The notes under the pieces were generated by a model. That model saw nothing but the letters and a program-made list of their open reading frames with translations. It ran no database searches and was not told the origin of the DNA. Below are positions 13,936 through 25,900 of a stretch of 64,000 nucleotides of DNA, in pieces (within the stretch, counting starts at the first letter, position 1; each line of letters opens with the position of its first letter). Source of the DNA: Sphagnum compactum. Taxonomy: Eukaryota; Bryophyta; Sphagnopsida; Sphagnales. The stretch spans positions 22,440,875 through 22,504,874 of the forward strand of contig OZ234495.1 in assembly GCA_965153455.1 (NCBI GenBank), read 5' to 3'. The position numbers and the translations under genes were made by a program.

Positions 13936-14188
13936 CCCTACCCACCTACTTTATACACCCAAGCCAAGTCTGTTGTTATCTTTTGAAAAATTCCACCTGC
14001 GCTGGTGTGCAACCGTTGCATTACAACAGGAGAACGGGCCAGAAATGGATGATTCTGCCGTGTAAATTAGAACTGAAGGTCACAGTGAACCAATGACGGC
14101 TGATTCTGCCCCGTAATATGTCCTTGAGGCCACAGTAAAACCAGCAGGCACCAGCGCACTGTCATCCATTCGGGGAGCCTGTTATGAG

Positions 14189-14290
14189 CGGTGTTATGGG
14201 CGGTTATTTGAGTTTTTTAGAGGACCGCTGGTTCCGGTTATTTAAAGCAAAATCCGAACCAAAGAACGGCTGATCTCGGGTATCTGAAAA
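14189..14290. mobile_element. Possible hAT-like terminus (relic)
   Basis: 'cggtgttatgggcggttatttg' type sequence resembles, in reverse orientation, the hAT-like end at 3,783 ('aaatacccgcccaacactg'). The following 'accgctggttccggttattt' matches the subterminal 'accggcagcggttct' block there. No matching second end or target-site duplication was found. Confidence 0.3.
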
Positions 14291-14297
14291 AGCTTAT

Positions 14298-14713
14298 GAG
14301 TTATGACTCAAGTTGTGGATGAACCCCTAACCATTTCATTGGAAGTTTGTCATGAGTTAGGACTTAGTTTGTGGATGAATCCCCTAACCATCGATTGGAA
14401 GTCTGTAATGAGTTATCACTCGGTTGTGGATGAACCCCTAACCATTCATTGGAAGTCTGTTATGAGTTATGATTCAGTTTGTGGATGAATCCCCTAACCA
14501 TCAATCGGAAGTCTGTAATGAGTTATCACTCGGTTATGGATGAACCCCTAACCATTCATTGGAAGTCTGTTATGAGTTATGACTTAGTTTGTGGATGAAT
14601 CCCCTAACCATCGATCGGAAGGCTGTAATGAGTTATCACTCGGTTGTGGATGAACCCCTAACTATCCAATTGGAAGTCTGTTATTGAGTTATGACTCGGT
14701 TTGTGGATGAAAC
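14298..14713. repeat. 54/56-bp dimeric tandem satellite, 8 monomers
   Basis: Monomers start at 14,298, 14,354, 14,410, 14,464, 14,520, 14,574, 14,630 and 14,686. Each carries 'gagttat..ct..gtt(t)gtggatgaa(t)cccctaacca' and 'ggaagtctgt'. Two monomer types alternate, 'atcactcggttgtgg' and 'atgacttagtttgtgg', giving a higher-order unit of about 110 bp. A single diverged copy of the phrase 'gttatgactctgttgtggatgaac' occurs at about 53,060. Confidence 0.9.
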
Positions 14714-15259
14714 CTTACTTGAGTTTGATGAGTTTGAACATGAACTTTGAAGATTAATCTCACTGGATCAGAATACTATTGGGATGGGTGACCATACAAG
14801 AAGTGTTAAATGCAATTGGGTCTAAGGAAAAATGGGCCCCACTAACTTCTATGGTCAATTGTAGGTTCTATCATGGTTTGGAGGTTGACATTTTTTTAGT
14901 TAAAGGGTTTAGGGTTTAAGGGTTAGGGTTCATCCAATATGCTTTGACACTTGTCATTATTCAGAAGTTGACATTAGTTTTACTCTTTTATCTCCTTTTT
15001 ATGCTTTGACACTTTCTTTCTCCCTATCCTAGATGTTCCAAAAATATATAGGTGTATATATATCTAAGTTCACACTAGGTGTTGTTTCTTTTCTCTCTAT
15101 TCTTGACACCTTCTTCCTTATCTCTATCCTTGAGGCCAAATACATTGGTGTACATTCTTGGCAAGTTTCTCAAGTTTCTACTACTTTTGAGCATTATTTT
15201 TAATCATATGAAAGCCCACCAAAAGGAATTGTTGTGTACCCAATCCCAATAGTTGCAAA

Positions 15260-15291
<32 letters not shown>

Positions 15292-17189
15292 ATTTGTCTA
15301 TCTTTTGGACTATTGCTTGGGTTATAAGTTAGTGTTTCCATTTTGGAGGTGACCTCACCGACCACCACCGAGGTTTGGTTGAATAAAAACAATTTCACAA
15401 AGTGCCATGGTGGAGCTGAAAACTCAGGAATTGAACTCGCAAACCTCATGATGCTCAAGAAATACTAGTACAAGAACACTACAAAAACCCTTCATACTAC
15501 AAGAACCAAAACAATCACAAATTGTGTGCATCCAACTTCAACTTTTGAAATATACTCTTAAAAAACTATTGGAATTTGAAGTACCTAATCAAATTGAATT
15601 TTTTGTGCCAAATCTATGATGGGCCTTGGTGTTGAAAGGCTTTTTGGTATGGCACTAGCCTAATCATTTAGTAGCTTTTTTGTAGACACCAAATTGGGTA
15701 AAAAATGGTAAGAAATGCAAAAGTGAAAGCCTCTCAAAGTGGGTGTGGTGGGGTCTTTGAAAAAGGAAACTCATCCTAGGACACACACTTTAGCTTTGTA
15801 ACAATACATTAAATGCTTCGTTACCTATCACTTTACACCCTATACATGTATAAACCCCCTAACCATCAATACTTAAAATACAAAAAAATTAGTTTTTATT
15901 ATAAAGTAAATTTTTTTGTATTAAAGTTTAAAATGAGAGTTTATGAAAAGTTTTGTATGAATACATTATTCTATGATGCTTGAAATTGTATAAACTCCCA
16001 CAAATAAGATGAACAATGGATTTCGTGATCACTAAAAACTCACTACAATGTATATACTCAAAGGTCTGCACTAACTTATATAAGGAACATGCAACTCTAA
16101 TATCAACATGCAATGCACACCGAATTTAGTGTTTTTCTTTGCCATTTTATGCTTCAATCTTTCGATCAATTGTCTCACAAATGACTTGTTCACTTGAAAA
16201 TGCTCTATCCATTTCTTATCATTGTACTAAGTCATAAGAATACAAGAATATCATGTGCTAGTGGTTGACCTTACCTTCATTCAATTTTCAAAATATTGAT
16301 TCAAAAGAAGATCACACATGCAACAAATCTTATAGTTATGTAGAATCAAGACATTCATTTTCTCAAACAAATGATTTATGTTGCTTGTGTGCTCAAAAAA
16401 TGAAACTAATGGTTGAATGTTACAAAATTAATAGACATAAATGTATAATTTGGTTGAAGACCAATGACCAACAGATCTTGTGCTTTTATTGAAAAGTTGA
16501 AAAAACAATGCAACAAAACAACTTTTTTTGGCATGATCATGATAAATTGAAAAAGTTCTGCAAGAAGGTCCTATAAACAACAAAAAACACCAAGATATTG
16601 TGAAACTAAAATACAAAGTCATCGATAATTTACAATGGCAGGATAAAAAGATTGAAAAATTATGCACAACAAATAGTGAACACAAAGCACGAAAATACAT
16701 CAATGAAGCTCCATGGTGCATATGGTGTTCACAAAGAAAATGAAAGTTGTAAAAGTGAGATAATGTTGACGAAAAAAGGAAAGAAATTGAAGAGTAAGGT
16801 CAATTGTAAAAAATGAAAATGCTAATACAAATGCACAAGAGATCAAGAAATTGTGAGAGCAAACAAACTACAAGAAATGAAACAATTTGGATGTTGCAAA
16901 TTGAGCTATGGCAACTGCTGCCACTTTCACCACTTTTAGTTGCTAACAATAAACGACATTCATGAACAACGTTAATTCAACAATCACTAATTTTATTCAA
17001 ATTACCTCTTTTAACCCCATATGTGAACATTTACAAATTAAAGCTAACAATTATAAAATGGATAATGTGAACAACTATCAAGTTATGGGCCACTTTTTTG
17101 TTAAGCCCTATCAAGGCGATAGTCCTAGCCCTAAGTGTGAATCAACCATCTGAATACAGAAATAGCCAAATGAATCACTACTCTAACAT
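14714..17189. other. Gene-free interval
   Basis: No coding, RNA or transposon signal was recognised. It contains a TTTAGGG-like cluster near 14,905-14,930 and a (GT)n microsatellite at about 15,258-15,288. The remainder is AT-rich unique-looking sequence with frequent stops. Confidence 0.55.
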
Positions 17190-17735
17190 TATAATGCCTC
17201 TTTGGCATTTCATTGTTTGAAATGTTCTTTAGCAAAACCTATTACCACTTAGCACGTGATGGAATGGGGTGAATAACATCATAGTGCCTCTTTGGCATTT
17301 CATTGTTCAAGATGTTTTTTAGCAAAACCTATTACCACTAAGCACATGGTGGAATGGGGTGAGTAACATTACAATGCCTCTTTGGCATTTCATTGTTTAA
17401 GATGTTCTTTAGCAAAACCTATTACCACTTAGCACGCGATGGAATGGGGTGAGTAACATTATATTGCCTCTTTGGCATTTCATTGTTTAGCATGTTCTTT
17501 AGCAAAACCTATTACCACTTAGCACGTGATGAAATGGGGTGAGTAACATTATAATGCCTCTTTGGCATTTCATTGTTTAAAATGTTCATTAGCAAAACCT
17601 ATTACCACTTAGCACGTGATGGAATGGGGTGAGTAACATTATAGTGCCTCTTTGGCATTTCATTGTTTGAGATGTTCTTTAACAAAACCCATTACCACTT
17701 AGCACCTAATGAAATGGGGTGAGTCACCTTATAGG
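17190..17735. repeat. 90-bp tandem array, 6 copies, G-box in three
   Basis: The marker 'gcctctttggcatttcattg' begins at 17,196, 17,286, 17,376, 17,466, 17,556 and 17,646, exactly 90 bp apart each time. Each unit also has 'agcaaaacctattaccact'. Units 1, 4 and 5 contain a perfect CACGTG (17,253; 17,523; 17,613); the others carry single changes (cacatg, cacgcg, caccta). Such uniform spacing with few indels suggests recent amplification or gene conversion. Confidence 0.9.
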
Positions 17736-20207
17736 GCTTGTCACATTCCTAAGTGGAATGACCCCTACCCAAGGATTTATTTTTTTAAAAAATTCCTTAA
17801 GTAGGTTGGTGAGAATCCCCAAACATTAATTAGCATTCAATGGCAATTGTCGTTGGTGGGTTGTAATTTTTTTCTCAAAATCCTGCTTTGTATACTGGCG
17901 AGCTCCATGAGTGCATGGAGTATCTGAATGTGGCGACTTCTGATAATTTTCCCTCAAAATATGGCAAAATTCGCAAAAGAAATTCCCAAAAGACTTTTTG
18001 TCGCGTTAGCACGTGACTTTTAATTTTTGTCTCCACTCGCCCAAAAAAAACCCTATTAGGGTTTGTAACTTATTAGGGTTTTTTGGTCTACTTATTAGGG
18101 TTTGGCATTTGGAACACAAACAGAGAAGCAAGAAAGAGAGAGAGATAGAGATAGAGAGAGGCGGGGGAACGACATACTCGACGAGCAATTTTGTTATTCT
18201 CTGGAAGCTGCTTCCTGGACTTCGTTTCTATCTCGATCCTGCGAGAAAGCCTTGTACAATTCCGAATCTGCAAAGAAGATTTTTGGTTGGTGTTTTGGTT
18301 TTTTTTTGTTTTTTGTTTTTGTACAAGAGTGGAAGCGTAGGGAAGCATTGAGAGAGGGCGGCGGGCGGGTGGAGGAGATGGCAGGCGGTGAACTGGACAA
18401 TGGAGTTACGAGTGCACTGTCATGTTGATGATGGTTTGAGATCCAGGAACTGATCATTCTAGTCTCATTGTCGCAGTTGCGACCGATTGACTGCCTTGAT
18501 CCCGATCGTCTAGGGTTCACAAGCGTTCAGAGTTGTTTCACGTCTGTTCGGTTAGCGTTCTTCCCTGTGGATCTAAGTCGCACTTGTGTAGTAGCATGCC
18601 GTTCCCACCCAGCTATAATTCCTTTTATGCTAGTGGAATTATCTACAGAAACTTGAAGCTTAATGCTACATAGGCCTTCATTATCCTGGTTATGGGTTTA
18701 GGGTTTGTAAGGAATTGGTAACAGCTACAATTGCATACCACTTTGTCATGGGCTTAGATTCCCAGCATCTTAACAGTGTCATCAGGTGTCTTCGTCGTGA
18801 TGCATTGGGAACATGGATGTGAAGCACTCAAACATGACACTCATAAATGTGAGTGAGATTCCTTAATGAAGAATCTGTTCGGTTAGCATTCTTTCCTGTG
18901 GATCTAAGCCGCTCAGAGAAGAGGCATGATGCATTGGCTGATTCTGATGTTTCAAGATTGTGATATTTTCCATGTCCAACTATTCCTGGATCTGCTAATT
19001 GCTTGTTTTTCAAAATTTACTGATACCAGTTGTGAGAGTGAGTACCATGTGCAGAAGCAGCAAGCAGTCTGGTAGCTATGGACATGTGTTACCAATGCAT
19101 TGATCAACACTCCCGTGGATACTAGCAAGACCTCTTTAGATTTAATAGATTGTTGTAGTATCTATCTATCTGCATGTCAGGAAGTCATGACAGATTGTTT
19201 TGAAGTCTTGTGCATGTACTGCAACTTGAGTGGGGAATGTCTTCAAATGCTGTTAGTTGGATCATTTTTCTATTTTTCTGTAGGGCAGGGCAAGGCAGGC
19301 TGGAGAGAATCCTGGCTTCTCATGGGAGCTTTGGTATCAATTCAAAACATTTAGGTAACACTAATTTTTGTTGGTCGGGAATGAACATAGCTGCACGGAG
19401 GCTCATTATATTTTCCTCCCATAAACAGTTGAGCTATTGATGTGAAGTCTGACCTACATTCTGCAATCTATGGGTCTGACAGTTATATGTGTTGCTCTCT
19501 TAACACAGGTCTTTTGCAGATTGAATCGGACTGAACTCACAAACATCCATTATTCTTCATCTGGGAACCTTGCTGAGGTAGTGCAGACGAACTGGGTGGG
19601 GACTCCACTGACACAGAACCCCCACTCAGTCCCGAACTTGAAAGATCTGAATTGAATTATGATGGAATGTGCTTGTTGCTTAAAATCCATAGGGTTACAC
19701 TCTCTCACATTTTACCTGGGACTGACATCATGAGGGAAAAATTGAACAACAAATTTGTGTCTTTTTTTATCTTCAACAAAACTGGGATTTGGAGTGTAAG
19801 AGGGGCTTGCCCTGGACTCCTGATTTGTTATCCAGTCTACTGAAAGGCCATGGTGTCTGAATCTCCAAAGTGGGGTAGATGACTTACTTACCCTAGACAT
19901 GGCACTGCCAAATAATTAGGAGCAAAGTAAATGATGGAAATGGGGGTTACTTTACTATGGATTTTGTCCACTACAGACTTGGTGATTTATTGCCCTGTGT
20001 CTTATTGGATACATACTTGGAGAGGAGTGAAAGAATGATTTGCTCATTTGTGAACTTACTGTGTCCATATCCTCAATCAACAGCTTTGCTCTGCCTGCAC
20101 TACAGCCTATTTTCAGTGAACCTGTTTTCAGGCTTAACCTAAATATTTCAAGATATTGGTGAACAGGGTGATCCCCTGTCCTTATGTGTAAGATGTGATT
20201 TTCTGAG
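17736..20207. other. Possible non-coding transcription unit, no protein gene recognised
   Basis: The region starts with promoter-like features (three TTAGGGTTT boxes and an ACGTGAC motif), then a GA-rich leader-like stretch (18,120-18,165) and a GC-richer segment to about 18,420, as seen at the leaders of the real genes here. No downstream frame resembles a protein family; the 16-codon frame from the ATG at 18,378 is too short to assign. A 38-bp direct repeat occurs at about 18,547 and 18,876 ('gttcggttagc.ttctt.cctgtgg'). It may be a lncRNA, an untranslated exon or a decayed gene. Confidence 0.3.
18056..18103. promoter_or_regulatory. Cluster of three telo-boxes
   Basis: TTAGGGTTT occurs at 18,056, 18,073 and 18,095, each preceded by 'tta' or 'tat'. 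The cluster sits 40 bp downstream of an ACGTGAC element at 18,010 and just ahead of a GA-rich stretch. This resembles plant promoter architecture, although no coding gene follows. Confidence 0.45.
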
Positions 20208-20470
20208 CTCAACTTTGGGCAGTTGGCTTAGTTGTTTACTGCATGGTTTGGTTTCCTTGGGCACACAGAACTCAACTAAGGATCTTTGTAAGTTTTGATT
20301 TTCAAGCTCAACTTTTTCAAGTTTGCTTTATGCTTGTTCACTGCATGGTATGGTTGGTCTTGGTGTGCAGAGTTCAACTAAGACCATGTAAGCTGCAAGC
20401 TTTCAAGCTCAACTTTGCACAGTTGGCTTTGTGGTCTTTCGCTTCATGGTTTGGTTCTTTTTAGTGCACA
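20208..20470. repeat. About 100-bp degenerate tandem repeat, 2.6 copies
   Basis: Units beginning 'ctcaactttg..cagttggct' start at 20,208, 20,307 and 20,408, each with 'catggt.tggtt' and a 'cagagttcaactaag' phrase. Divergence between units is substantial. Non-coding. Confidence 0.7.
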
Positions 20471-20689
20471 GAAATGAATGAAATATTTTTGGACCACCAT
20501 CCAAACTCTACCAAAGGAAAAGGAAGAAAGAAGGCACATGTGGGGACTGGATTCTAAAAAATGTGCAATGCACTTCAAAGGGATGCCAAACACATGTGGG
20601 AATGGATTTCAAAGGGTGGCAAATGCACTTCAAAGGATACCTGTGAATGATTCAGAGATTGATTAGACAAAGCAAAGTGGTATTTGTTT

Positions 20690-21230
20690 AGTGACAAAAA
20701 CTAGGTGTACATAATCAGGTGCTAGTGATCCCTAAGCAGACTAGCACAAACAATTCCGCCTGTGATTTGTTATGAGCACTGATTTTGGATATAATTAGTG
20801 CCACTCAACTAATTAGACATGAGCAAGTAGCAATTCTAGTGACAAAAATTAGCCACCCATCCATGGCAATTAAGACATGGGTGGATGATCCATGATCAGA
20901 TTAGCGAATACAATTTCACAAGTGGGTTTTGTCATGAGAAGTGATTTGTTGTATAATTAATTCCTAATCATGATTGATTGGGACATGAGAAAGTGGTGCT
21001 TATAGTGACAAACTTTAGCCTGTACATGACATGGTGATTTAGACATGGATGATCTGCAATTTGATGAGCACATACAATTCCCACTTGTGATTTGTCATGA
21101 ATGGAATTAGTTGAAATCACAAAACAAATTCCCAGTGTAATTTATCATGGAGGGTTCTAATGATGGATTAAAGATGGAGCTGGTGGCAATTAGTGGGTGA
21201 AAGGTGTTTTAGTGACAAAATTAGCAAAGA
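20690..21230. repeat. About 150-200-bp highly degenerate repeat
   Basis: The phrases 'agtgacaaa..tta', 'gatttgt(c/t)atga' and 'gatgatc..ca.att.gat' recur in the same order near 20,690, 20,840, 21,005 and 21,210, indicating an old tandem array. It grades into unique sequence on both sides. Confidence 0.45.
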
Positions 21231-22299
21231 CTTAAGCATACAAATTGTGATGGATAAACAAGGGTATCTTCTTGTTCTGTAGATTCCTCATCTTCTCTTT
21301 CTTCTTCTTCGTCTTCTTCTTCTGTATGAGTCTCCTTGTGTCAGAGACCAAAAGGAAGGGTTTGTAGGGCAGGGAGGTAGTGAAAGAAAGGGAGGAAGGG
21401 GGAAAAGGAGTAAGCCCTAAAAAAAAGTTCAGCAACTTGTTAGTGATGAGAGTGTAAAAGCCCAAAGTAAACCAAGTGTGAATCCCTTTCAAAACTCCCT
21501 TCCTAAAACTTTCACAGAATCCTAACTTTCTCTTGTTTTTCAGTTGAAGTTTCTGGTGTACCTATACATGTTGGGTGATGTTGTGTTTGTTTTTTTCCTC
21601 CATTCTAGCACATGTTGCATAACCCACAGGTTGCCAATGTTTGTTCCTCTATTTTTACTATCAATCTAGTATGCCATAAAAGGAGAAGAAGAAGGAGGTT
21701 GAACTTATGCAATGGGTATCATTATTGAAGTCACAATACTTCAACAACAAACAAACAAAACACTCCATTTGCTTTGTGTTTTCTTTAGCATCATTTCAAA
21801 TACTAGGTATTATGGAGGGTACTCAACTGGGTGGGTAATGAAAATAGAACTCTTTTCTTCTGTTGAGGAAATGAGTTGTTTTGTTTTATCATAGTTTTTT
21901 TGGGGGAGTATTAACACACACAAAACATCAAAATATTTGTGTGTGTGTGTGTGTGTTTTGTAGAAGTCTGGATTTCTGTAATTTTGAGGTTGGTTTGTTT
22001 TTGTTTTGGTTTTTTGGATTTTTTTTGGGGGGGCTGAGTTGGATTTTTGTTTGGGTTGCATTTTTTTGGGGGGTTGTTCTGGAGCTTCTTCCTGTTCTTT
22101 TTTTTCTTCTTCTTGTGCTTCTTCTTCTTAAGCTTCGACAAAATTTTCAGTGGGGTTTGTTGATCTGTTATGTGATTGCATTTGTTTTTCCCAGAGCTTT
22201 TGTGTGTGACTTTTGAGTAATTGTTGATCAATTTATGAAATTTTCTTTAAGATTTTTTTAAAAACAAAAGTTTTGTCTAAGTTGTCAGTAAAAGTCTCT

Positions 22300-22618
22300 T
22301 CGTTGTTTTCTTTCCTGTTTTTGCTAATCATTGTTTTTTGGGGTTCAGAACTCTCTAATCTCTTTTGTGGTTTTTCTTTCATGTTTTGCTAATCAATGGT
22401 TTTTGGGTTTCTCAACTCTCTAATCTCTTTTGTAGTTTCTCTTTCATGTTTTTGCTAATCAGTGTTTTTCTGGTTCACAACTCTCTAATCTCCTTGTAGT
22501 TTTTCTTTCATGTGTTTTGCTAATCTGTGTTTTTTGGGTTCAAAACTCTCTAATCTCCTTGTATTTTTTCGTTCATGTTTTTTTTGCTAATCAGTGTTTT
22601 TAGCGTTCACAACTCTCT
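22300..22618. repeat. 65-bp tandem repeat, 5 copies, upstream of HIRA
   Basis: 'gctaatc' followed by 'gtttttnggttcncaactctctaatct' recurs at 22,323, 22,388, 22,454, 22,519 and 22,586 (spacing 65-67). It is T-rich on the plus strand and ends about 375 bp ahead of the HIRA start codon, so it probably lies in the promoter or the long 5' leader. Confidence 0.85.
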
Positions 22619-22825
22619 GTGTGGACTGTAAGTTGAAAGTACTTGCTTGGTGGTGGGTTTTTGTTTCCGGACTTCAGCACTAGCTTCCTGTGTTTTTGGT
22701 GTCTTTGGTTTTGCCTCAAGGTGTTGTGTTGTGATGTCCCAGATCCCCATTGCTGTGAGCATTTGATTTTAGAACTATAGTGGCAAGCTCGAAGCTTGCT
22801 ATCTCTCTGTGTCTCTCTCTCTGGT

Positions 22826-22844
22826 TGTGTGTGTGTGTGTGTGT
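22826..22844. repeat. (GT)n microsatellite in the HIRA leader
   Basis: A run of GT dinucleotides directly precedes 'tttagggttg', a telo-box-like sequence, about 150 bp upstream of the HIRA start codon. Confidence 0.7.
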
Positions 22845-22993
22845 TTTAGGGTTGAAAGCTTTAAGTGATTTGCGTCTATAGAGGGAACGAAAGGGTTTGG
22901 TTAAAACACCATCTGGCTGAAGCTTTGCGAGGCCCTGCTCACGCAAGGGCCTGGGCGTGGGGGGGCGGAAGAGAAGAGCCGCAGGCTGTGACC

Positions 22994-25900
22994 ATGATTG
23001 TGGAGAAGCCAATGTGGCTGCGCCATGCAGGCCTTCAGATTTTCTCTTTGGACATCCAGCCCAGTGGACTCCGGTTTGCTACTGCAGGTGGAGATCATAA
23101 GGTTGGTTGGTACTCCAAACCCTTCCACCTTCGCACACACACACACTCTCTCTCTCTCTCTTCCACCCACCCATCCATCCCCCTTCCTTATGCACTCTCT
23201 TTTCCAAGACTATTGAGGGATGATGACTAGCAGCAAAAATGCTGGGGTCCTCGTCAATGGAAAGGAAGGGAATTCCTCCATAGAAAGGTGCATGCATTTG
23301 TAGCATGAGATGTAGCATTGTGGCAGATGGGAGCTTCAAGGAGCAGCAGATTCAAAGCTGCCCTGCCCACAGTTAGGGTTTCCCTTTTGTTGCATATTCT
23401 CATTCTTTGAAAGCATGTTGGGAACTGAATTTTGTTTTTGTACATGCATAAACAAATGGAATGAGAAAAATGCAGTAAAGGGAAATTTATAGGAGATTGG
23501 GATAGAGAGAGTATCAAGCCATCAATGTACATACACAAAACACACATGATGAACAATGCTTGTTTCAAACACTGTATCTTTAAAATCTGCAGTTACTGAT
23601 TTTTGTGTATGTTTCAAGCTGAGTCTTTTTTTCTCAAGATTGATGGGTTTAGTGGTCCAGGTACGCATATGGAATATGAAGCCACTGGCAGAGCGAGATG
23701 CAGACTCGGATTCATCATCTGCTAACAAATTGCTGGCTACTCTTCGAGACCACTTTGGGTCAGTGAACTGTGTTCGATGGGCAAAATGTGGCCGGCTTAT
23801 TGCCTCTGGATCTGATGACCAGGTCATTCTAGTTCATGAGAGAAGACCTGGGTCAGGAACTACTGAGTTTGGGAGTGGTGAGCCCCCAGATGTGGAGAAT
23901 TGGAAAGTGCTCTTGACATTACGTGGTCACACTGCAGATGTGGTATTTTCCTTCTGCCTTCTTCAACAGTCAACTTTTACTAAAACACCAGGTTGTTATC
24001 AGTTAGGGTTTTTGGGGATGCTTTGATTGTGTGGAGACCGGAGTGAAGTTGAAATGGGCACTAAATTATGTGTATGGTTGGGCTGTTTGTGCATTCCTTG
24101 AAGTAGGTGGATCTTGGGTGGTCACCGGACGATTCGCTGCTTGCCAGCTGCAGCCTTGACAACACTGCACGTGTGTGGCAGGCTGCCACTGGCTCCCCTG
24201 TTGCTGTTCTCACAGGTCATCACAGCCTTGTGAAGGGCTTGACATGGGATCCAATAGGGTCATTTCTTGCAACACAGTCCGATGATAAGACAGTGATTAT
24301 TTGGCGCACTAGCAACTGGGGCCTGGTCCAGCGAATTGAAGGGCCCTATGACAAAACGGTAGTGTGCATTTTGACCTATTTGTGTCTCCTGCAGCTTATG
24401 TGTGTTCATGTATGGCTTGGTCTACCTCATGAATTGTGGAAATTTGATCCATAACCAAACACAAAGACCATGAGGTACACAAGATGAGCCCCTAGTATGT
24501 CAGGATTTGTTTTAACTGATGTCTATATGTAGCAATTGTGGCAATGTAGAAGCTCCATTGTCCAGCACTTTTAATCAATGATTTGCTGCTACTGTTGCAG
24601 GTAGGATCTACATTTTTCAGACGACTGGGATGGTCACCATGTGGCCATTTCATTGCAACTACACATGGGTTTCAAAATCCCAGTCATACTGCCCCTGTGT
24701 TAGAGAGGGGTGAATGGCTTGCCTCATTCGACTTTGTGGGCCATAATGCACCAGTTGTGGCAGTCCGCTTCAACCATTCCATGTTTCGAAAGCAGGTATG
24801 TCTGCATCATAAGAAAATTACACCTCTAATAAGAGCCCAAGTCTTCATCAAAAGTTGCAATACAGGTGGGTCAGATGCAAAGATATGTGTTTGGCACTCA
24901 TTTGTGGATTTGTGCAGGTTCATCGGTCTCCTGATGGAAAAGAGGGGGCTGATGCTGGGAATGGAGCATCAACAGGGACAGTAGTCAATGGGACTTCTTC
25001 AAAGTCTAAGGATGCTTTGCCTTACAATGTGATAGCCATTGGGAGCCAAGATTGCTGCATCTCTGTGTGGACAACAGGGAGTCCCCGCCCTGTTTTCATT
25101 GGAAAGCACTTCTTCACACAAAGTGTGGTCGATCTTTCATGGTGCGTATTCTGCTACATGATTTGGTTCCTACCTAGTTGATGCATTGGAAGTGATGATT
25201 TCCTCTTACAGGCAGGCTTGTTTTGTTTTGTTTCAAGCCTTAATGTTTCACTCTGTTTGGTTTTTGAAAACAGGAGCCCAGATGGTTACACACTGTTTTG
25301 CTGTTCATTGGATGGAACAGTGGCATCTTTCCACTTTGAGGCCAAAGAACTTGGCCAAAAAATTTCAGACTCAGAGATGGAGGAGTTCAAGAAGAGCCGC
25401 TATGGAGATGTCCGTGCTTGCCAGGTATATCCTGCTCTACCTGTGAATTCCCTGATCATCAGTGTGCATTACTGAGCAATCAATCTGAGGCATATGATTT
25501 TACAGAGTTTTTCAGAAAAATCACCTTGCACTTATGTTGGATGCAGAGGAGTGTACCCAAAGGCCTGAGTCCTGATACCTGTTTAGAATTTGTTCTAGGT
25601 CATTTTCAAGGTGCTTTAAGTCTGGAGGTATGTTCTGAGAGAGTATGTGATGGTGCAGGTAATGCTAGCAGAAAGCCCAGCACAATTGGTACTTGAGGCT
25701 GCTGCAGCAAAGCAGTGGGGAAGTGTAAACCCAACTAAGGCTGTAGAGTCTGTGAGTGCCACAGCCACACCAGCTGTTGCTTTGAATGGTGCACCCAGGC
25801 CTGAGGGAGCTCCAAAGGCTGCTGCACGTGGGCCTGAGGGAGCTCCAAAGGTAGCAGCTACAGAAACCAAGATCCCAAATGGAAGGGTTGTTACAAGCAC

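Noticed and set aside
13123-13986. 287-codon plus-strand open frame
   Set aside because: It runs antisense to the first BSL exon and through pyrimidine-rich and 31-bp repeat DNA; composition is low-complexity and no family is recognisable.
14905-14930. Interstitial telomere tract
   Set aside because: Only a few imperfect TTTAGGG-like units are present; too short to call a telomere relic.
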